A stretch of DNA of 37,146 nt. Origin: Spirosoma sp. (GTDB lineage Bacteria > Bacteroidota > Bacteroidia > Cytophagales > Spirosomataceae). The translations under genes were made by a program, and so were the position numbers. Location of the stretch: NCBI GenBank assembly GCA_014377625.1, contig JACMPG010000270.1, positions 1 to 37,146 on the forward strand, given 5' to 3'. This document shows, piece after piece, positions 1 through 8,259 of the stretch. How positions within the stretch are numbered: position 1 is the stretch's first letter; each line of letters opens with the position of its first letter. The notes under the pieces are model-generated. The model did not search any database. It had not been told where the DNA came from and saw only the letters and a program-made list of their open reading frames with translations.

Positions 1-1421
1 AAGTGGCCGCGCAGCTGGTTTTCGGGTTGCAACTCCCCTACCCGAGTGATTTTCCCGGTTTTGGCATAGAGGTCATCCAGCACCTTCCGGCGCGTGGCCA
101 CGGATTTATCGGGAAAGAAATTCTCCGCAAAAATCCCGCTTTTTTCGGCACCAGCAAGGTCGGGCATCAACGTCACCAACTCGGTTTTGCGCTGCGCCAG
201 AGTAGATGACACGGGCAACTGACGCGGCTGCAACTGACTAACCGACAGTATGGTGTCGATAACGGCCTGATTTACCTGCCCCATATTCGCGTAGGTCAGG
301 TTGGCGTAAGAGATGACGCCCAGACCATAATCGGGCAGGATGCGCCACTGACTGCCAAAACCCGGCAACCCACCGCTGTGACCCACCGTAATGCGCCCCG
401 TGCAGTTACGGCCCCAGCCCAGCCCGTAGCCATACGCACTCGTAACGGGACACGCCCCCGCCGACAGATTTGAGAACATCCAGGGATGCTGCATCTCGCG
501 CCGGGAACTGCGCCTAAGTATGGCGCTGTCGGCGTCGCTGCGCGGGGGCCAGGCGTCCTGCTGGAAGGCAACGTACTTGCTGAAATCCTCGACAGACGTA
601 ATCAACCCGCCCATGGCGCCCCACGAGCCATCGGCCAGTAGTGGCTCATCAATCCATTTACCATCGAGCCAGCGGTAGCCGAGGGCCAGTTTCCCGGCGG
701 GGACATCGGCGTAGTTCCAGATAGTATGAATCATGCCGAGGGGTTTCAGAATATCGTCGGTGATGTACTGCTGATACGACTTACCCGACACAACCGAAAT
801 AATGCGGCCCAGCATGGCAAAGCCGAGGTTACTGTACTCGTAGGCCTCCCCCGGCGCGTTGGCATTCGACAGTCCTTTGGCAATCAGAGCCAGTAAATCC
901 GCGTCGGAGTCGGCCAGTTGGCGGTCACCCCAGGGGTTATCTTCGGGGAAGCCTGCCGAGTGGGTTAGCAGGTTGCGGACGGTAATCCGGGGGGCGTCGG
1001 CGGTGAGGTATTTATGGGTTTTAAGTTCAGGAATGTACTGCTCGGCAGGGTCGTCGAGCCGGAGTTTACCCGCATCGCGGAGTTTGAGAATAGCCACGGC
1101 GGTAATGCTTTTGGTCATCGACGCAATGCGGAACAGCGACTGCGTGGTAGCAGGCGTTTTTTTAGCGACATCGGCATAGCCAAACGCACCGGAATAGACC
1201 AGTTTACCATCCAGCATAATCCCAAACGCCGTACCCGGATAGTGATTTTTTTCGGCCTGCTCCCGAAACAGCTTTTCGAGCATCGGAAACACAGCTTTGA
1301 GTTTAGCAAGCCGGTCGGCATCGGCAAACGTAGGCGGCTGATAGGTGGATACCGCCGGAACGGATGACTGCGCGTTGGCCATGAGTGGAAACAGCAGGAA
1401 CAGGAACAAGATAGACTTCAT
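1..1421 (-). CDS. Serine hydrolase, beta-lactamase/PBP4*-like fold (C-terminus beyond window)
   Basis: Class C beta-lactamase/D-alanyl-D-alanine-carboxypeptidase-like serine hydrolase, probably exported to the periplasm. Reading begins at the ATG at 1419-1421 and stays open to the window edge, so at least 473 residues are present and the 3' end is missing. Residues 1-17 form a signal peptide ending MANAQ. The three family motifs are all seen: SMTK (S101/K104, nucleophile and general base), YSN (Y196-N198) and HSG (H348-G350). About 120 residues follow the HSG motif, as in members with an extra C-terminal domain. It lies 24 bp downstream of the GNAT gene, and a second serine hydrolase lies upstream, so the three may be co-transcribed. 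Substrate cannot be told from sequence: esterase, peptidase and amidase roles all occur in this family. Confidence 0.85.
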   Translation of the reverse strand, partial: MKSILFLFLLFPLMANAQSSVPAVSTYQPPTFADADRLAKLKAVFPMLEKLFREQAEKNHYPGTAFGIMLDGKLVYSGAFGYADVAKKTPATTQSLFRIASMTKSITAVAILKLRDAGKLRLDDPAEQYIPELKTHKYLTADAPRITVRNLLTHSAGFPEDNPWGDRQLADSDADLLALIAKGLSNANAPGEAYEYSNLGFAMLGRIISVVSGKSYQQYITDDILKPLGMIHTIWNYADVPAGKLALGYRWLDGKWIDEPLLADGSWGAMGGLITSVEDFSKYVAFQQDAWPPRSDADSAILRRSSRREMQHPWMFSNLSAGACPVTSAYGYGLGWGRNCTGRITVGHSGGLPGFGSQWRILPDYGLGVISYANLTYANMGQVNQAVIDTILSVSQLQPRQLPVSSTLAQRKTELVTLMPDLAGAEKSGIFAENFFPDKSVATRRKVLDDLYAKTGKITRVGELQPENQLRGH

Positions 1422-1445
1422 GATTGTGAACTGGTTACGGGTGTC

Positions 1446-1964
1446 TTACAGGGCTTTCTCCATGACAATAAACGACAGCGGCACTTTGGGCAAACCAAAA
1501 CGCGGGTCGTCCATCGGGAAAGGTTCGGTCTGGCCGGTGGGCTGGTAGCCGCGCCGTTCATAAAAGGCAATGAGTTCGGCGCGTTGGGGCAGCACCGTCA
1601 TGGTCATCGTCTGGCAGTGTTTATCGCGGGCCAGTTGCTCGGCGGCTACCATAAGCTGCTTGCCAATGCCCCCCGTCTGCGCATCGGGCGAGACCGTCAG
1701 CATACCGAGGTACAGACTGTTATCGCGCTGTTCGAGATACACGCAACCGAGTAACGCCCCCGCTTTTTCGTATTTCAGAATCGTAGCGGTTCGGGTATGC
1801 AACATCTCACCGAGCGATGCCTCGCTGGTGCGGACACCGTCGAGCAGGTCAGCTTCGGTAGTCCAGCCCCGGCGCGAGCTGTCGCCCCGGTAGGCACTGT
1901 TAATCAGCGTGTTCAGCGCAGGAATATCCTGCTCCTTCGCCGGTGTAATGGTGGTATCATTCAT
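1446..1964 (-). CDS. GNAT-family N-acetyltransferase
   Basis: A 172-residue acetyltransferase of the GCN5-related (GNAT) family, which moves an acetyl group from acetyl-CoA to an amine. The acetyl-CoA binding segment around LTVSPDAQTGGIGKQLM matches the Q/R-x-x-G-x-G/A pattern, followed by the usual alpha3 and a C-terminal region FYERRGYQPTGQTEPFP typical of GNAT beta6/beta7. The open frame extends upstream to 2027, but I chose the ATG at 1964. The conserved domain begins just after it, and a promoter-like box lies 5 nt before it, inside the longer alternative. It sits between two serine-hydrolase genes, 26 bp after one and 24 bp before the other. The substrate is unknown. Confidence 0.85.
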   Translation of the reverse strand: MNDTTITPAKEQDIPALNTLINSAYRGDSSRRGWTTEADLLDGVRTSEASLGEMLHTRTATILKYEKAGALLGCVYLEQRDNSLYLGMLTVSPDAQTGGIGKQLMVAAEQLARDKHCQTMTMTVLPQRAELIAFYERRGYQPTGQTEPFPMDDPRFGLPKVPLSFIVMEKAL

Positions 1965-1969
1965 AGCCG

Positions 1970-1977
1970 TAAAGATA
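1970..1977 (-). promoter_or_regulatory. Bacteroidota-type -7 box upstream of the GNAT gene
   Basis: TATCTTTA, a 7/8 match to the Bacteroidota -7 consensus TAnnTTTG, stands only 5 nt before the ATG at 1964. It belongs to an 18-bp sequence (1961-1978) identical to the one before the serine-hydrolase gene at 3193. No clear -33 TTTG is visible at the expected distance. Transcription from here would start close to the start codon, giving a leaderless or nearly leaderless mRNA. Confidence 0.45.
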
Positions 1978-1990
1978 TGGACTGGCCCCA

Positions 1991-3193
1991 CTATTTTACC
2001 TGATTGTACGGCACGTAGTTTTCCCACTGCCAGGGCGTGAATACGTCGCCGATGGCGTAGGCCAGTAGTTCTTTAAAAATGCTTTCGCCGTTGTCGTTAT
2101 TCGTCATGATGACGATAGCCGTTTTACGGTCGGGGAAACAGATGGAGTAGTGGCCCCAGCCGTCGTCATGCCCCTCTTTGAAAAATGCCCGACCATACCG
2201 CGACTGCAACACCCCGACGCCCAGGCCGTAACTCAGCGCAATAGCGTCATTGTCAGTACTATCGACCCGGGCCAGCGGACCAAACTGCCGTTGCGAGCGG
2301 ATACGTACCTGTGGGCTGGTCATAGCAACGAAACTCTTCTTTATGAGTCCGTTCCCATTTATCAGGGCTGTGTAAAATTTCGTAAAGTCGGATAGTGTCG
2401 TACTCATTGACCCGCCCGCGCTGGCTTCTTTCCATTTCATCAGTTCGTACGGCTGTCCCTGCGCGTTGTGTCCATAGCAAATCGCCGGATCGAAACGGGT
2501 TTGCCAGACCTGACTGGTGTTGGTCATGCCCAGCGGCCTGAAAATCCGCTCCTGCGACAGTGTTTCGTAGTCTTGCCCGGTAATCTGCTCAATCACGAAT
2601 TGCAGCAGGTACATACCCTCGCCCGAATAGCTGTAGCGACTGCCCGGCTCGATCTTGATTTTCAGCTTCTTATCGGCCTCAAACCAACGCCAGTTCGGAA
2701 AGCCCGTCGTATGGGTCAGGCACATACGACCCGTGATTTTTTCGTAGCGTTTGTCCTCTCTAATGTCCTTGTAGCCTCGTTTGTAGCCCTTAATTTCGTA
2801 ATCGGGCAGGGGTTTGTCGAGATAGCTGACGAGGGGTTTATCCAGATCGATTTTCTTCTCATCTACCAGTTGCATGACGATATAGGCAAATACCGTCTTG
2901 GCAAACGAACACCCGTACATGACCGAGTTTTGCGTGAGCGGAATCGCTTTTGGTACGTCGGCCAGTCCGAACGTTCGGCTAAAAACGGGCTGATTCTGGT
3001 TGAATACCGATACCGCAACACCCGAAACGCTGGCGGTCTGCATCAGGTATTCGATACGCCGTTGCAGGCTGTCGACGGGTAATTTCGAACCGTCGAGCCG
3101 CCCGATGGCTTGCCCGTAGCTTGGCGGGATACTAAACAGAAAGAGCAACAGGGCGTAGCGCAGCCCGGCTAATTGAGTGATAGCGACCTTCAT
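1991..3193 (-). CDS. Exported serine hydrolase, beta-lactamase-like fold
   Basis: A 400-residue beta-lactamase-fold serine hydrolase with an N-terminal signal sequence (hydrophobic residues 12-24, ending near SYGQA). The nucleophile motif is SFAK (S96/K99), and the second motif is YSG (Y189-G191) in place of the usual YxN. The third motif is HDDG (H342-G345) rather than HxG, so substrate handling may differ from the neighbouring paralogue at 1-1421. The frame is open to 3292, but the ATG at 3193 starts exactly at the signal peptide and is preceded by the same promoter-like 18-mer as the GNAT gene. Stop TAG lies 26 bp before the GNAT start. The two hydrolases are diverged paralogues, not a recent duplication. 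The specific reaction is unknown. Confidence 0.85.
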   Translation of the reverse strand: MKVAITQLAGLRYALLLFLFSIPPSYGQAIGRLDGSKLPVDSLQRRIEYLMQTASVSGVAVSVFNQNQPVFSRTFGLADVPKAIPLTQNSVMYGCSFAKTVFAYIVMQLVDEKKIDLDKPLVSYLDKPLPDYEIKGYKRGYKDIREDKRYEKITGRMCLTHTTGFPNWRWFEADKKLKIKIEPGSRYSYSGEGMYLLQFVIEQITGQDYETLSQERIFRPLGMTNTSQVWQTRFDPAICYGHNAQGQPYELMKWKEASAGGSMSTTLSDFTKFYTALINGNGLIKKSFVAMTSPQVRIRSQRQFGPLARVDSTDNDAIALSYGLGVGVLQSRYGRAFFKEGHDDGWGHYSICFPDRKTAIVIMTNNDNGESIFKELLAYAIGDVFTPWQWENYVPYNQVK

Positions 3194-3198
3194 AGCCG

Positions 3199-3206
3199 TA
3201 AAGATA
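3199..3206 (-). promoter_or_regulatory. Bacteroidota-type -7 box upstream of serine hydrolase
   Basis: TATCTTTA, matching TAnnTTTG at 7 of 8 positions, is placed 5 nt before the ATG at 3193. A weak -33 candidate (TTGC) lies about 20 bp upstream. The surrounding 18-mer (3190-3207) is identical to 1961-1978. Confidence 0.45.
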
Positions 3207-3384
3207 TACGCCCACAAAGATTTTGCGCAACGGTAGCTGTTCTGCTTCCATCCGCAACATGATTTGGCCAAAGCCAAAGCCGGCCCATCCATCGAAAAGA
3301 AAGGCGGGCCGACTTTGGCCTGAAAACAATCAGTTGACTTTTGACGTACCCTGACCTTGTTTTATTAAGCTGGCAAAACTCAGC

Positions 3385-4119
3385 TTACTTCCCGCCGGGA
3401 CGCGAGGGGCGCACTTCAATTTTGCTGGGTAGGGTGCGCGGATTCATCTTCAGCAGGTCATAGACCAACTCACCAATGTCTTCGGGCTGGATTTTCCAGG
3501 CGTCGGCGTCGGTGGGGGTGTGGTCGGCGAATTCGGTAGCCACTGAGCCGGGCATGATGGTGCTGACCCGGATACCGTCGCTCCGCAAATCGAGCATCAT
3601 GGCCTGCGTAAAGCCCACCAGCCCAAACTTACTGGCGTTGTAAGCCGAGCCTTTCTCGAAGAAATTAGTACCGGCCAAACTGGCAATCGAGATGAAAAAG
3701 CCGCCTGTTTTTTTGAGTTCGGCAATACTCGCTTTGGCCGAATTGAACACGCCCGTCAGGTTAATGTCAATGGTTTCCTGCCATTGTTCCGGCGTCAGGT
3801 CCTGAATGGGAGCGAAATGACCTACGCCCGCGTTGGCAATGACGTAATCGAGCCGCTCCCACTGCTTCACCATCGCATCGACAACCGCTTGCTGCGACGC
3901 CAGATCGCGCACATCGGCGGCCATACCCATGGCGTAGCCGGGTTTGATTTCGTTGAGTTTACTCGCGGCCAGTTCTGCCGCTACCGACGACCGGCTGGTG
4001 ATGGCCACTTTCACGCCTTCGGTTACGAGCTTTTCGGCCACGCCGTAGCCAATGCCTTTCGAGCCGCCCGTAATAAGCGCGGTGCGGATGTGATTCTGGG
4101 GTTTTTCTGCTTCTGTCAT
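3385..4119 (-). CDS. Short-chain dehydrogenase/reductase (SDR)
   Basis: A 244-residue classical SDR, an NAD(P)H-dependent oxidoreductase. The cofactor motif TGGSKGIG is at 17-24, and the NAG motif at 96-98. The catalytic tetrad can be read as N120, S144 or S147, Y160 and K164 (YNASK). Length and motif spacing are those of FabG/sepiapterin-reductase-like members, but the substrate loop gives no clear substrate. It starts 11 bp after the alpha/beta hydrolase gene upstream, so the two are very likely one operon. The basic C-terminus KIEVRPSRPGGK is unremarkable for the family. Assignment to the SDR superfamily is secure; the substrate is not known. Confidence 0.9.
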   Translation of the reverse strand: MTEAEKPQNHIRTALITGGSKGIGYGVAEKLVTEGVKVAITSRSSVAAELAASKLNEIKPGYAMGMAADVRDLASQQAVVDAMVKQWERLDYVIANAGVGHFAPIQDLTPEQWQETIDINLTGVFNSAKASIAELKKTGGFFISIASLAGTNFFEKGSAYNASKFGLVGFTQAMMLDLRSDGIRVSTIMPGSVATEFADHTPTDADAWKIQPEDIGELVYDLLKMNPRTLPSKIEVRPSRPGGK

Positions 4120-4130
4120 GAGTTTAAACG

Positions 4131-5021
4131 TTAAGATTTCGCGCCTACCAGTTTCAGCAGGTCTTTGTAAATGAGGTTGTTTTTCCAGAATAGCTGCGTC
4201 ACCATCGGCACGTGTTTTTTACCCGGCATGCGGGTGTACGTATGCGGAATATCCAACATCGTCAGCTTCTTGTCGAACACCCGACCGGCGTCGATGATGC
4301 TGGGATACGAACGGCCGCCGATGTAGATCAGCATGTTCGGGTCGCTCTTCTCCAGAAAATACACCGGCGACACCGACCGCCATACCGCCGGGTCTTTACC
4401 AAATGACGTCAGGTACTGCTCATCGTTGGGGTACTTCATCTTCTGGAGGTAGTCGGCCATGTCCAGCCCGGCAGGATCGTCCGGAATGGCTCCTTTCACG
4501 GGATTTTTCGGCAAACCGAGGTTCGTAAACAAGTCGTCCTTCACGGTCAGCAGCGCGGCCAGTCCGCCCCCCGCCGAGTGGCCCATGACATAAATCAGGC
4601 TGGGGTCGCCCCCGTACTCGCCAATGTGCTGCGTAGTCCACAATACGGCGCGGGCGCAGTCGTCGGCCATGTCGGGCACCAAAACGTTGGGGGATAGACG
4701 GTAATTAATGATTACGGCCACTACGCCCTGCTTGGCCAGTCGGCGACCAATGAACCAGTAGATATTTTTGCTACCGCTATCCCAGTTGCCGCCATGAATG
4801 AACACAACTACGGGGAGGGGTGCATTGCCTTTTTTCTTCGGCGTATACACATCCAGAATGTTACGTTCGGCACTGAAATCGGGGGCGTCGGCGGCTTTAT
4901 ACGGAATATCTTTAATGCGTTTGCTCGGACTGGCTACGGCACATTCGTTGACTATAAACACAAGCAGTACGGCGGTGAAAAATAGAGCGGGTACTTGCCA
5001 TAAAAGGCGTAATCGGTTCAT
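4131..5021 (-). CDS. Exported alpha/beta hydrolase, carboxylesterase-like (BD-FAE type)
   Basis: A 296-residue esterase-like alpha/beta hydrolase with an N-terminal hydrophobic segment (residues about 8-28), which serves as a signal peptide or anchor. The oxyanion-hole motif HGGNW is at 76-80 and the nucleophile elbow GHSAGG carries S149. The likely acid is near D244 and the base is H270 (GKKHVPM). This arrangement is the one seen in the BD-FAE/arylesterase group that removes acyl or feruloyl esters from small molecules or polysaccharides; the actual substrate is unknown. The downstream SDR starts 11 bp after its stop, suggesting co-expression. The 60 bp before it lead into a large palindromic repeat. 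Confidence 0.88.
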   Translation of the reverse strand: MNRLRLLWQVPALFFTAVLLVFIVNECAVASPSKRIKDIPYKAADAPDFSAERNILDVYTPKKKGNAPLPVVVFIHGGNWDSGSKNIYWFIGRRLAKQGVVAVIINYRLSPNVLVPDMADDCARAVLWTTQHIGEYGGDPSLIYVMGHSAGGGLAALLTVKDDLFTNLGLPKNPVKGAIPDDPAGLDMADYLQKMKYPNDEQYLTSFGKDPAVWRSVSPVYFLEKSDPNMLIYIGGRSYPSIIDAGRVFDKKLTMLDIPHTYTRMPGKKHVPMVTQLFWKNNLIYKDLLKLVGAKS

Positions 5022-5081
5022 TGTATCGGAATAAGTTTGTGAATGGTGTAATAGTCAACGTGAATGCAGGGAGTGTTGTTT

Positions 5082-5228
5082 GCGTAGGTTGGTCACTGGT
5101 ACGCCAGCCCGGTCCTGACCGACCAGCCGCGTCAGCAACAAGTCAGCAACTTAGCTGCAACTACATTGTTAGCCGCTTCGCGGCTGGTCGGACAGGACCG
5201 GGCTGGCGTACCAGTGTCCAACCTACGC
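5082..5228. repeat. Large palindromic repeat, family A copy 1 (50-bp arms)
   Basis: The left arm 5082-5131 and right arm 5179-5228 are inverted copies, with 48 of 50 positions pairing. The two unpaired positions are a T opposite T and an A opposite A. The loop holds TACATTGTTAGCC (5162-5174). The outer end reads GTAGGTTGG in both directions. The right arm overlaps the last six bases of the helicase gene and provides its TAG stop codon. A second member of the family is at 35228-35357, with shorter arms but the same mismatches and loop motif. It may be a MITE or REP-like element; as RNA it would fold into a very stable hairpin between the helicase and hydrolase genes. Confidence 0.9.
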
Positions 5229-6368
5229 GCCCTGCAGATCAATCTCATCCGACTCCAGCATGGTAACGCGCTTTTTCATTTTCTTCTGGATGATGTAAAA
5301 ATGGTGTTCCTCGTCAGGAATAATCAGCGAGATGGCCTGTCCGGCGGCTTCGGCGCGGCCCGTCCGGCCAATGCGATGCACGTAATCTTTAGGCGACCGG
5401 GGCAGCTCAAAGTTAATGACCCAGGGCAGAAACTGAATGTCGATGCCCCGCGCAATCAGGTCGGTAGCCACCAGTACGTTGAGTCGTCCCGCTTTAAAAT
5501 CGGCGAGAGCGTCGGTGCGGCCACCCTGCGTTTTTTTACTGTGGATAGCCCCCGCCCGGATACCGTTCTTATTCAGCTTGACCACCAGATTATCCGCCGT
5601 CCTCACCGACGATACGAACACCAGCACCTGCTTCATGTTCTGGCTTTTGATAATGTACCGCAGCAACGGCCCCTTCCGGTCGGCACTGACGCGGTAAGCC
5701 GTTTGGGTGATCAAATCCAGATTTTCGGGCTCCTCTTCCACCTCGACCCGTACCGGCTCGTGCAGCAAATTCTGGTTGATAATCGTCTGTACGGCGTCGC
5801 CGAGCGTGGCAGAAAACAGGATAGTTTGTCGTTTCCGGGGCAGCAAATCGAAGATGGCATCCATCTCCTCGGCAAAGCCCAGTTCGAGCATCTTATCGGC
5901 TTCGTCCAGCACCAGGATCTCGATACCCGACAGCCGCAGCGCGTTGGCCCGCAGCAAATCGAGCAGCCGCCCCGGTGTGGCCACCACGATATCGGCCCCG
6001 TGAACGGCCACCATCTGCGGGTTGATGGCTACTCCGCCAAACACCGCTACGGTCTTGACCCGCTCCGGCAGGGCATTGCCAAACTCCTGAAATACGCCCG
6101 CTACCTGCGCGGCCAGTTCGCGCGTTGGCACCAGCACCAGTACGGTGGCGTAGCGGGTTTTAGCGGCCTGGGTACGGTGAAACAGTTCGAGAATGGGCAG
6201 GACGAAACTGGCCGTTTTACCCGACCCGGTTTTGGCAATACCCAGCACGTCACGCCCGGATAGAATCACCGGGATAGCCTGTTGCTGAATAGGATAGGGC
6301 TTGCCGTACTGCTGATCGGCCACCGCTTTCAGCAGCGGTTCGGACAAACCGAGAGTTGAAAATGACAT
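5223..6368 (-). CDS. DEAD-box ATP-dependent RNA helicase (RhlE-like)
   Basis: A 381-residue DEAD-box RNA helicase with two RecA-like domains and essentially no C-terminal tail. Visible motifs in order are the Q-motif (PIQ, 26-28), I AKTGSGKT (45-52), Ia PTRELA (81-86), TPGR (131-134), II DEAD (155-158), III SAT (186-188), V around ATDLIARGID (301-310) and VI HRIGRTGR (331-338). This is the complete set, so it should be an active ATP-dependent RNA remodeller in the cytoplasm. It lies 90 bp downstream of a second, longer DEAD-box gene. The stop codon and last codon fall inside palindromic repeat family A, so the end of the protein may have been set by repeat insertion. Confidence 0.95.
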   Translation of the reverse strand: MSFSTLGLSEPLLKAVADQQYGKPYPIQQQAIPVILSGRDVLGIAKTGSGKTASFVLPILELFHRTQAAKTRYATVLVLVPTRELAAQVAGVFQEFGNALPERVKTVAVFGGVAINPQMVAVHGADIVVATPGRLLDLLRANALRLSGIEILVLDEADKMLELGFAEEMDAIFDLLPRKRQTILFSATLGDAVQTIINQNLLHEPVRVEVEEEPENLDLITQTAYRVSADRKGPLLRYIIKSQNMKQVLVFVSSVRTADNLVVKLNKNGIRAGAIHSKKTQGGRTDALADFKAGRLNVLVATDLIARGIDIQFLPWVINFELPRSPKDYVHRIGRTGRAEAAGQAISLIIPDEEHHFYIIQKKMKKRVTMLESDEIDLQGA

Positions 6369-6398
6369 AAATACTCTGAACGGAGAAAGTTACGAAAC

Positions 6399-6438
6399 GG
6401 GCGTCAGAACGGGAGTGGTATCTCCCATGCTGACGCCC
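6399..6438 (-). terminator. Hairpin between the two helicase genes
   Basis: A two-part stem: GGGCGTCAG pairs with CTGACGCCC, and GGGAG pairs inside it with CTCCC around a 6-nt loop. It lies 20 bp downstream of the stop codon of the long helicase. On the minus strand it is followed by only a weak T-rich stretch, so it may be an attenuator or a processing site rather than a strong terminator. Confidence 0.6.
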
Positions 6439-6458
6439 TGTATATGCTATGTGTTTGG

Positions 6459-8024
6459 TTACTCGGCAGCGGGTTCCGGGGCGGATTGTCTGCCGGTTTC
6501 GGTCCCCTGTCCATCGCTACGCGGCCCTTTACGACGCTTCTTCCGACGTTTGGGCTTGTCAGATTCCTGACCGTTTGTGGGTTGTCCGGCATTTAGGCTG
6601 GCCGTTTCGGTGGGCGGAGTAATTGCCATAATGGTTTCAGGGCGGGGTTGCCGCTCACCGTTACGACTGTCGTTGCGGGTTTCGCTACCGCGTTCACTGC
6701 TACGCTGGTTGTCACCATCGCTGCGGGGCCCTTCGCCGTCACGCCGGTCGCGTCCACCCGAACGCGGCCCGCCACCACTGCGCCCATCGCGTCCGCCCGA
6801 ACGGCCACCACCCGAGCCGCCCGAACGCGGGCCGCCCCGATCGTCGCGCCGACGGCCAAAGCGTTTGGGATCGAACTCCGGCGATTTACCCATACCCAGT
6901 TCCTGGGTGATGGACTGCTTATCGACTTCGCGCTCGATGAGTTTTTCGATACTGACGATGCGGTTCTGGTCCTGATCGCTGATAAACGTGATGGAGGTGC
7001 CGGTAGTGGCAGCCCGTGCCGTGCGGCCAATGCGGTGTACGTAATCTTCGGCGTCGCGCGGGGTATCGTAGTTCACCACGTGCGTCAGATTGTCGATGTC
7101 GATACCGCGCGAGAGGACATCAGTAGCCACCAGAATCGGGAAGGCTTTATTCTTAAAGTCGCGCAACACCACTTCGCGGTCGTCCTGTTCGAGGTCGGAG
7201 CTAATGCCCCGCGCTTCCTGCCCAAGCTTGCTCAACGCCCGCACAATCACGTTTACTTCCGATTTTTTGGAGGTGAACAAGACCATGCTCAGCACCGGCT
7301 TCACACTGGTTTCGATCAGGTGAACCAGCAACGGCAGTTTTTGCTGATCGTAGGCCAGATAAAACTGCTGGTCGATACCCGCGGCAGGTTTAGACACCGC
7401 CAGCCGGATTTCTTCGGGTTCGGTCAGGATGCGTTTGGCAAACTCGCGGATTTTATTGGGCATCGTGGCCGAGAACAGCAGCGTCTGCCGTTTCTTCGGA
7501 ATCTTATCCACGATGTTCATGATATCGTCCGAGAAGCCCATATCCAGCATCTTGTCGGCTTCGTCCAGCACCAGCGTATCAATTTTGCTGAAGTCAACGT
7601 AGCCCAATTGCATATGCGCAATGAGCCTGCCGGGCGTAGCGATGATGATGTCGGCCCCGGTTTCGAGGGCTTTGCGCTGCTTGTCCCAGTCGTCGCCTTT
7701 GCCTCCGCCGTAGATAGCGATGCTGTTGGCCTGTACGAAATAGCCGAAGCCCTCTACCTGCTCGTCGATCTGTTTGGCCAGTTCGCGGGTGGGTACCAGC
7801 ACCAGAGTACTGGTGTGGTCATGGTCAGCGTGGGAAATACGGTCGAGCAGCGGAATGAGGTAAGCCGCGGTTTTGCCGGTGCCGGTTTGCGCGCTGGCAA
7901 TGAGGTCTTTGCCAGCAAGAATCTGGGGAATGGCCATCTCCTGAATGGGCGTGGCCTTCAGGTAGTTCATGGCATCGACACCCGCCAGGAGGTCGTCGTG
8001 GAGGTTGAACTCGGAAAATGTCAA
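6459..8024 (-). CDS. DEAD-box RNA helicase with Arg/Gly-rich C-terminal tail
   Basis: A 521-residue DEAD-box RNA helicase. Core motifs are PIQ (26-28), AQTGTGKT (45-52), PTRELA (78-83), PGR (131-133), DEAD (154-157), SAT, a motif V segment VATDVLSRGIDID, and HRIGRTAR. After the core (to about residue 385) comes a 135-residue low-complexity tail. It is rich in RGG/SGGR and DRR repeats and ends with a lysine/arginine cluster (KPKRRKKRRK). Such tails bind RNA non-specifically and can drive condensate or ribosome association. The gene is divergent from the royal-jelly-like gene, with a 235-bp spacer that includes a -7 box about 95 nt before the start, leaving room for a regulated 5' UTR. Likely roles are ribosome assembly or RNA decay at low temperature. 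Confidence 0.95.
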   Translation of the reverse strand: MTFSEFNLHDDLLAGVDAMNYLKATPIQEMAIPQILAGKDLIASAQTGTGKTAAYLIPLLDRISHADHDHTSTLVLVPTRELAKQIDEQVEGFGYFVQANSIAIYGGGKGDDWDKQRKALETGADIIIATPGRLIAHMQLGYVDFSKIDTLVLDEADKMLDMGFSDDIMNIVDKIPKKRQTLLFSATMPNKIREFAKRILTEPEEIRLAVSKPAAGIDQQFYLAYDQQKLPLLVHLIETSVKPVLSMVLFTSKKSEVNVIVRALSKLGQEARGISSDLEQDDREVVLRDFKNKAFPILVATDVLSRGIDIDNLTHVVNYDTPRDAEDYVHRIGRTARAATTGTSITFISDQDQNRIVSIEKLIEREVDKQSITQELGMGKSPEFDPKRFGRRRDDRGGPRSGGSGGGRSGGRDGRSGGGPRSGGRDRRDGEGPRSDGDNQRSSERGSETRNDSRNGERQPRPETIMAITPPTETASLNAGQPTNGQESDKPKRRKKRRKGPRSDGQGTETGRQSAPEPAAE

Positions 8025-8119
8025 GGGATCAGCAAGTGATAGTGAGAAAACGCTGACCTTCCTTTCCCGGCCAGCAAACCGATTCGCAACTCACTCGTGG
8101 CGAGCCGCTGATTTGGAAT

Positions 8120-8127
8120 CAAATATA
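8120..8127 (-). promoter_or_regulatory. -7 box (TATATTTG) for the long helicase gene
   Basis: TATATTTG read on the minus strand is a full match to the Bacteroidota -7 consensus TAnnTTTG. No convincing TTTG is seen at -33. It would give a 5' UTR of about 85-90 nt ahead of the ATG at 8024. Confidence 0.5.
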
Positions 8128-8259
8128 CGAAAAAGGCCGAAAAGTCGTACCGTTGCGGTTCCATAGACGGGTGTCGTGACCCGGTCAGATCACGCTGATT
8201 TTCCTAAACCTTCGCGCCTGACGGGGGTTACTATCGAATAAAACACGCAGCGTCGACGC

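Noticed and set aside
5082-5228. Integron attC site (imperfect palindrome with GTT-type ends)
   Set aside because: The core boxes do not fit GTTRRRY/RYYYAAC with the correct spacing, the loop GTTAGCC breaks the purine rule, unpaired bases are mismatches and not extrahelical bulges, and no integrase or cassette array is present.
5166-6263. Long plus-strand open frame across the shorter helicase
   Set aside because: Antisense shadow of a fully motif-supported DEAD-box gene.
6648-8039. Long plus-strand open frame across the helicase gene (463 codons)
   Set aside because: Shadow of the helicase coding strand in GC-rich sequence; no domain, and the minus-strand frame has all helicase motifs.
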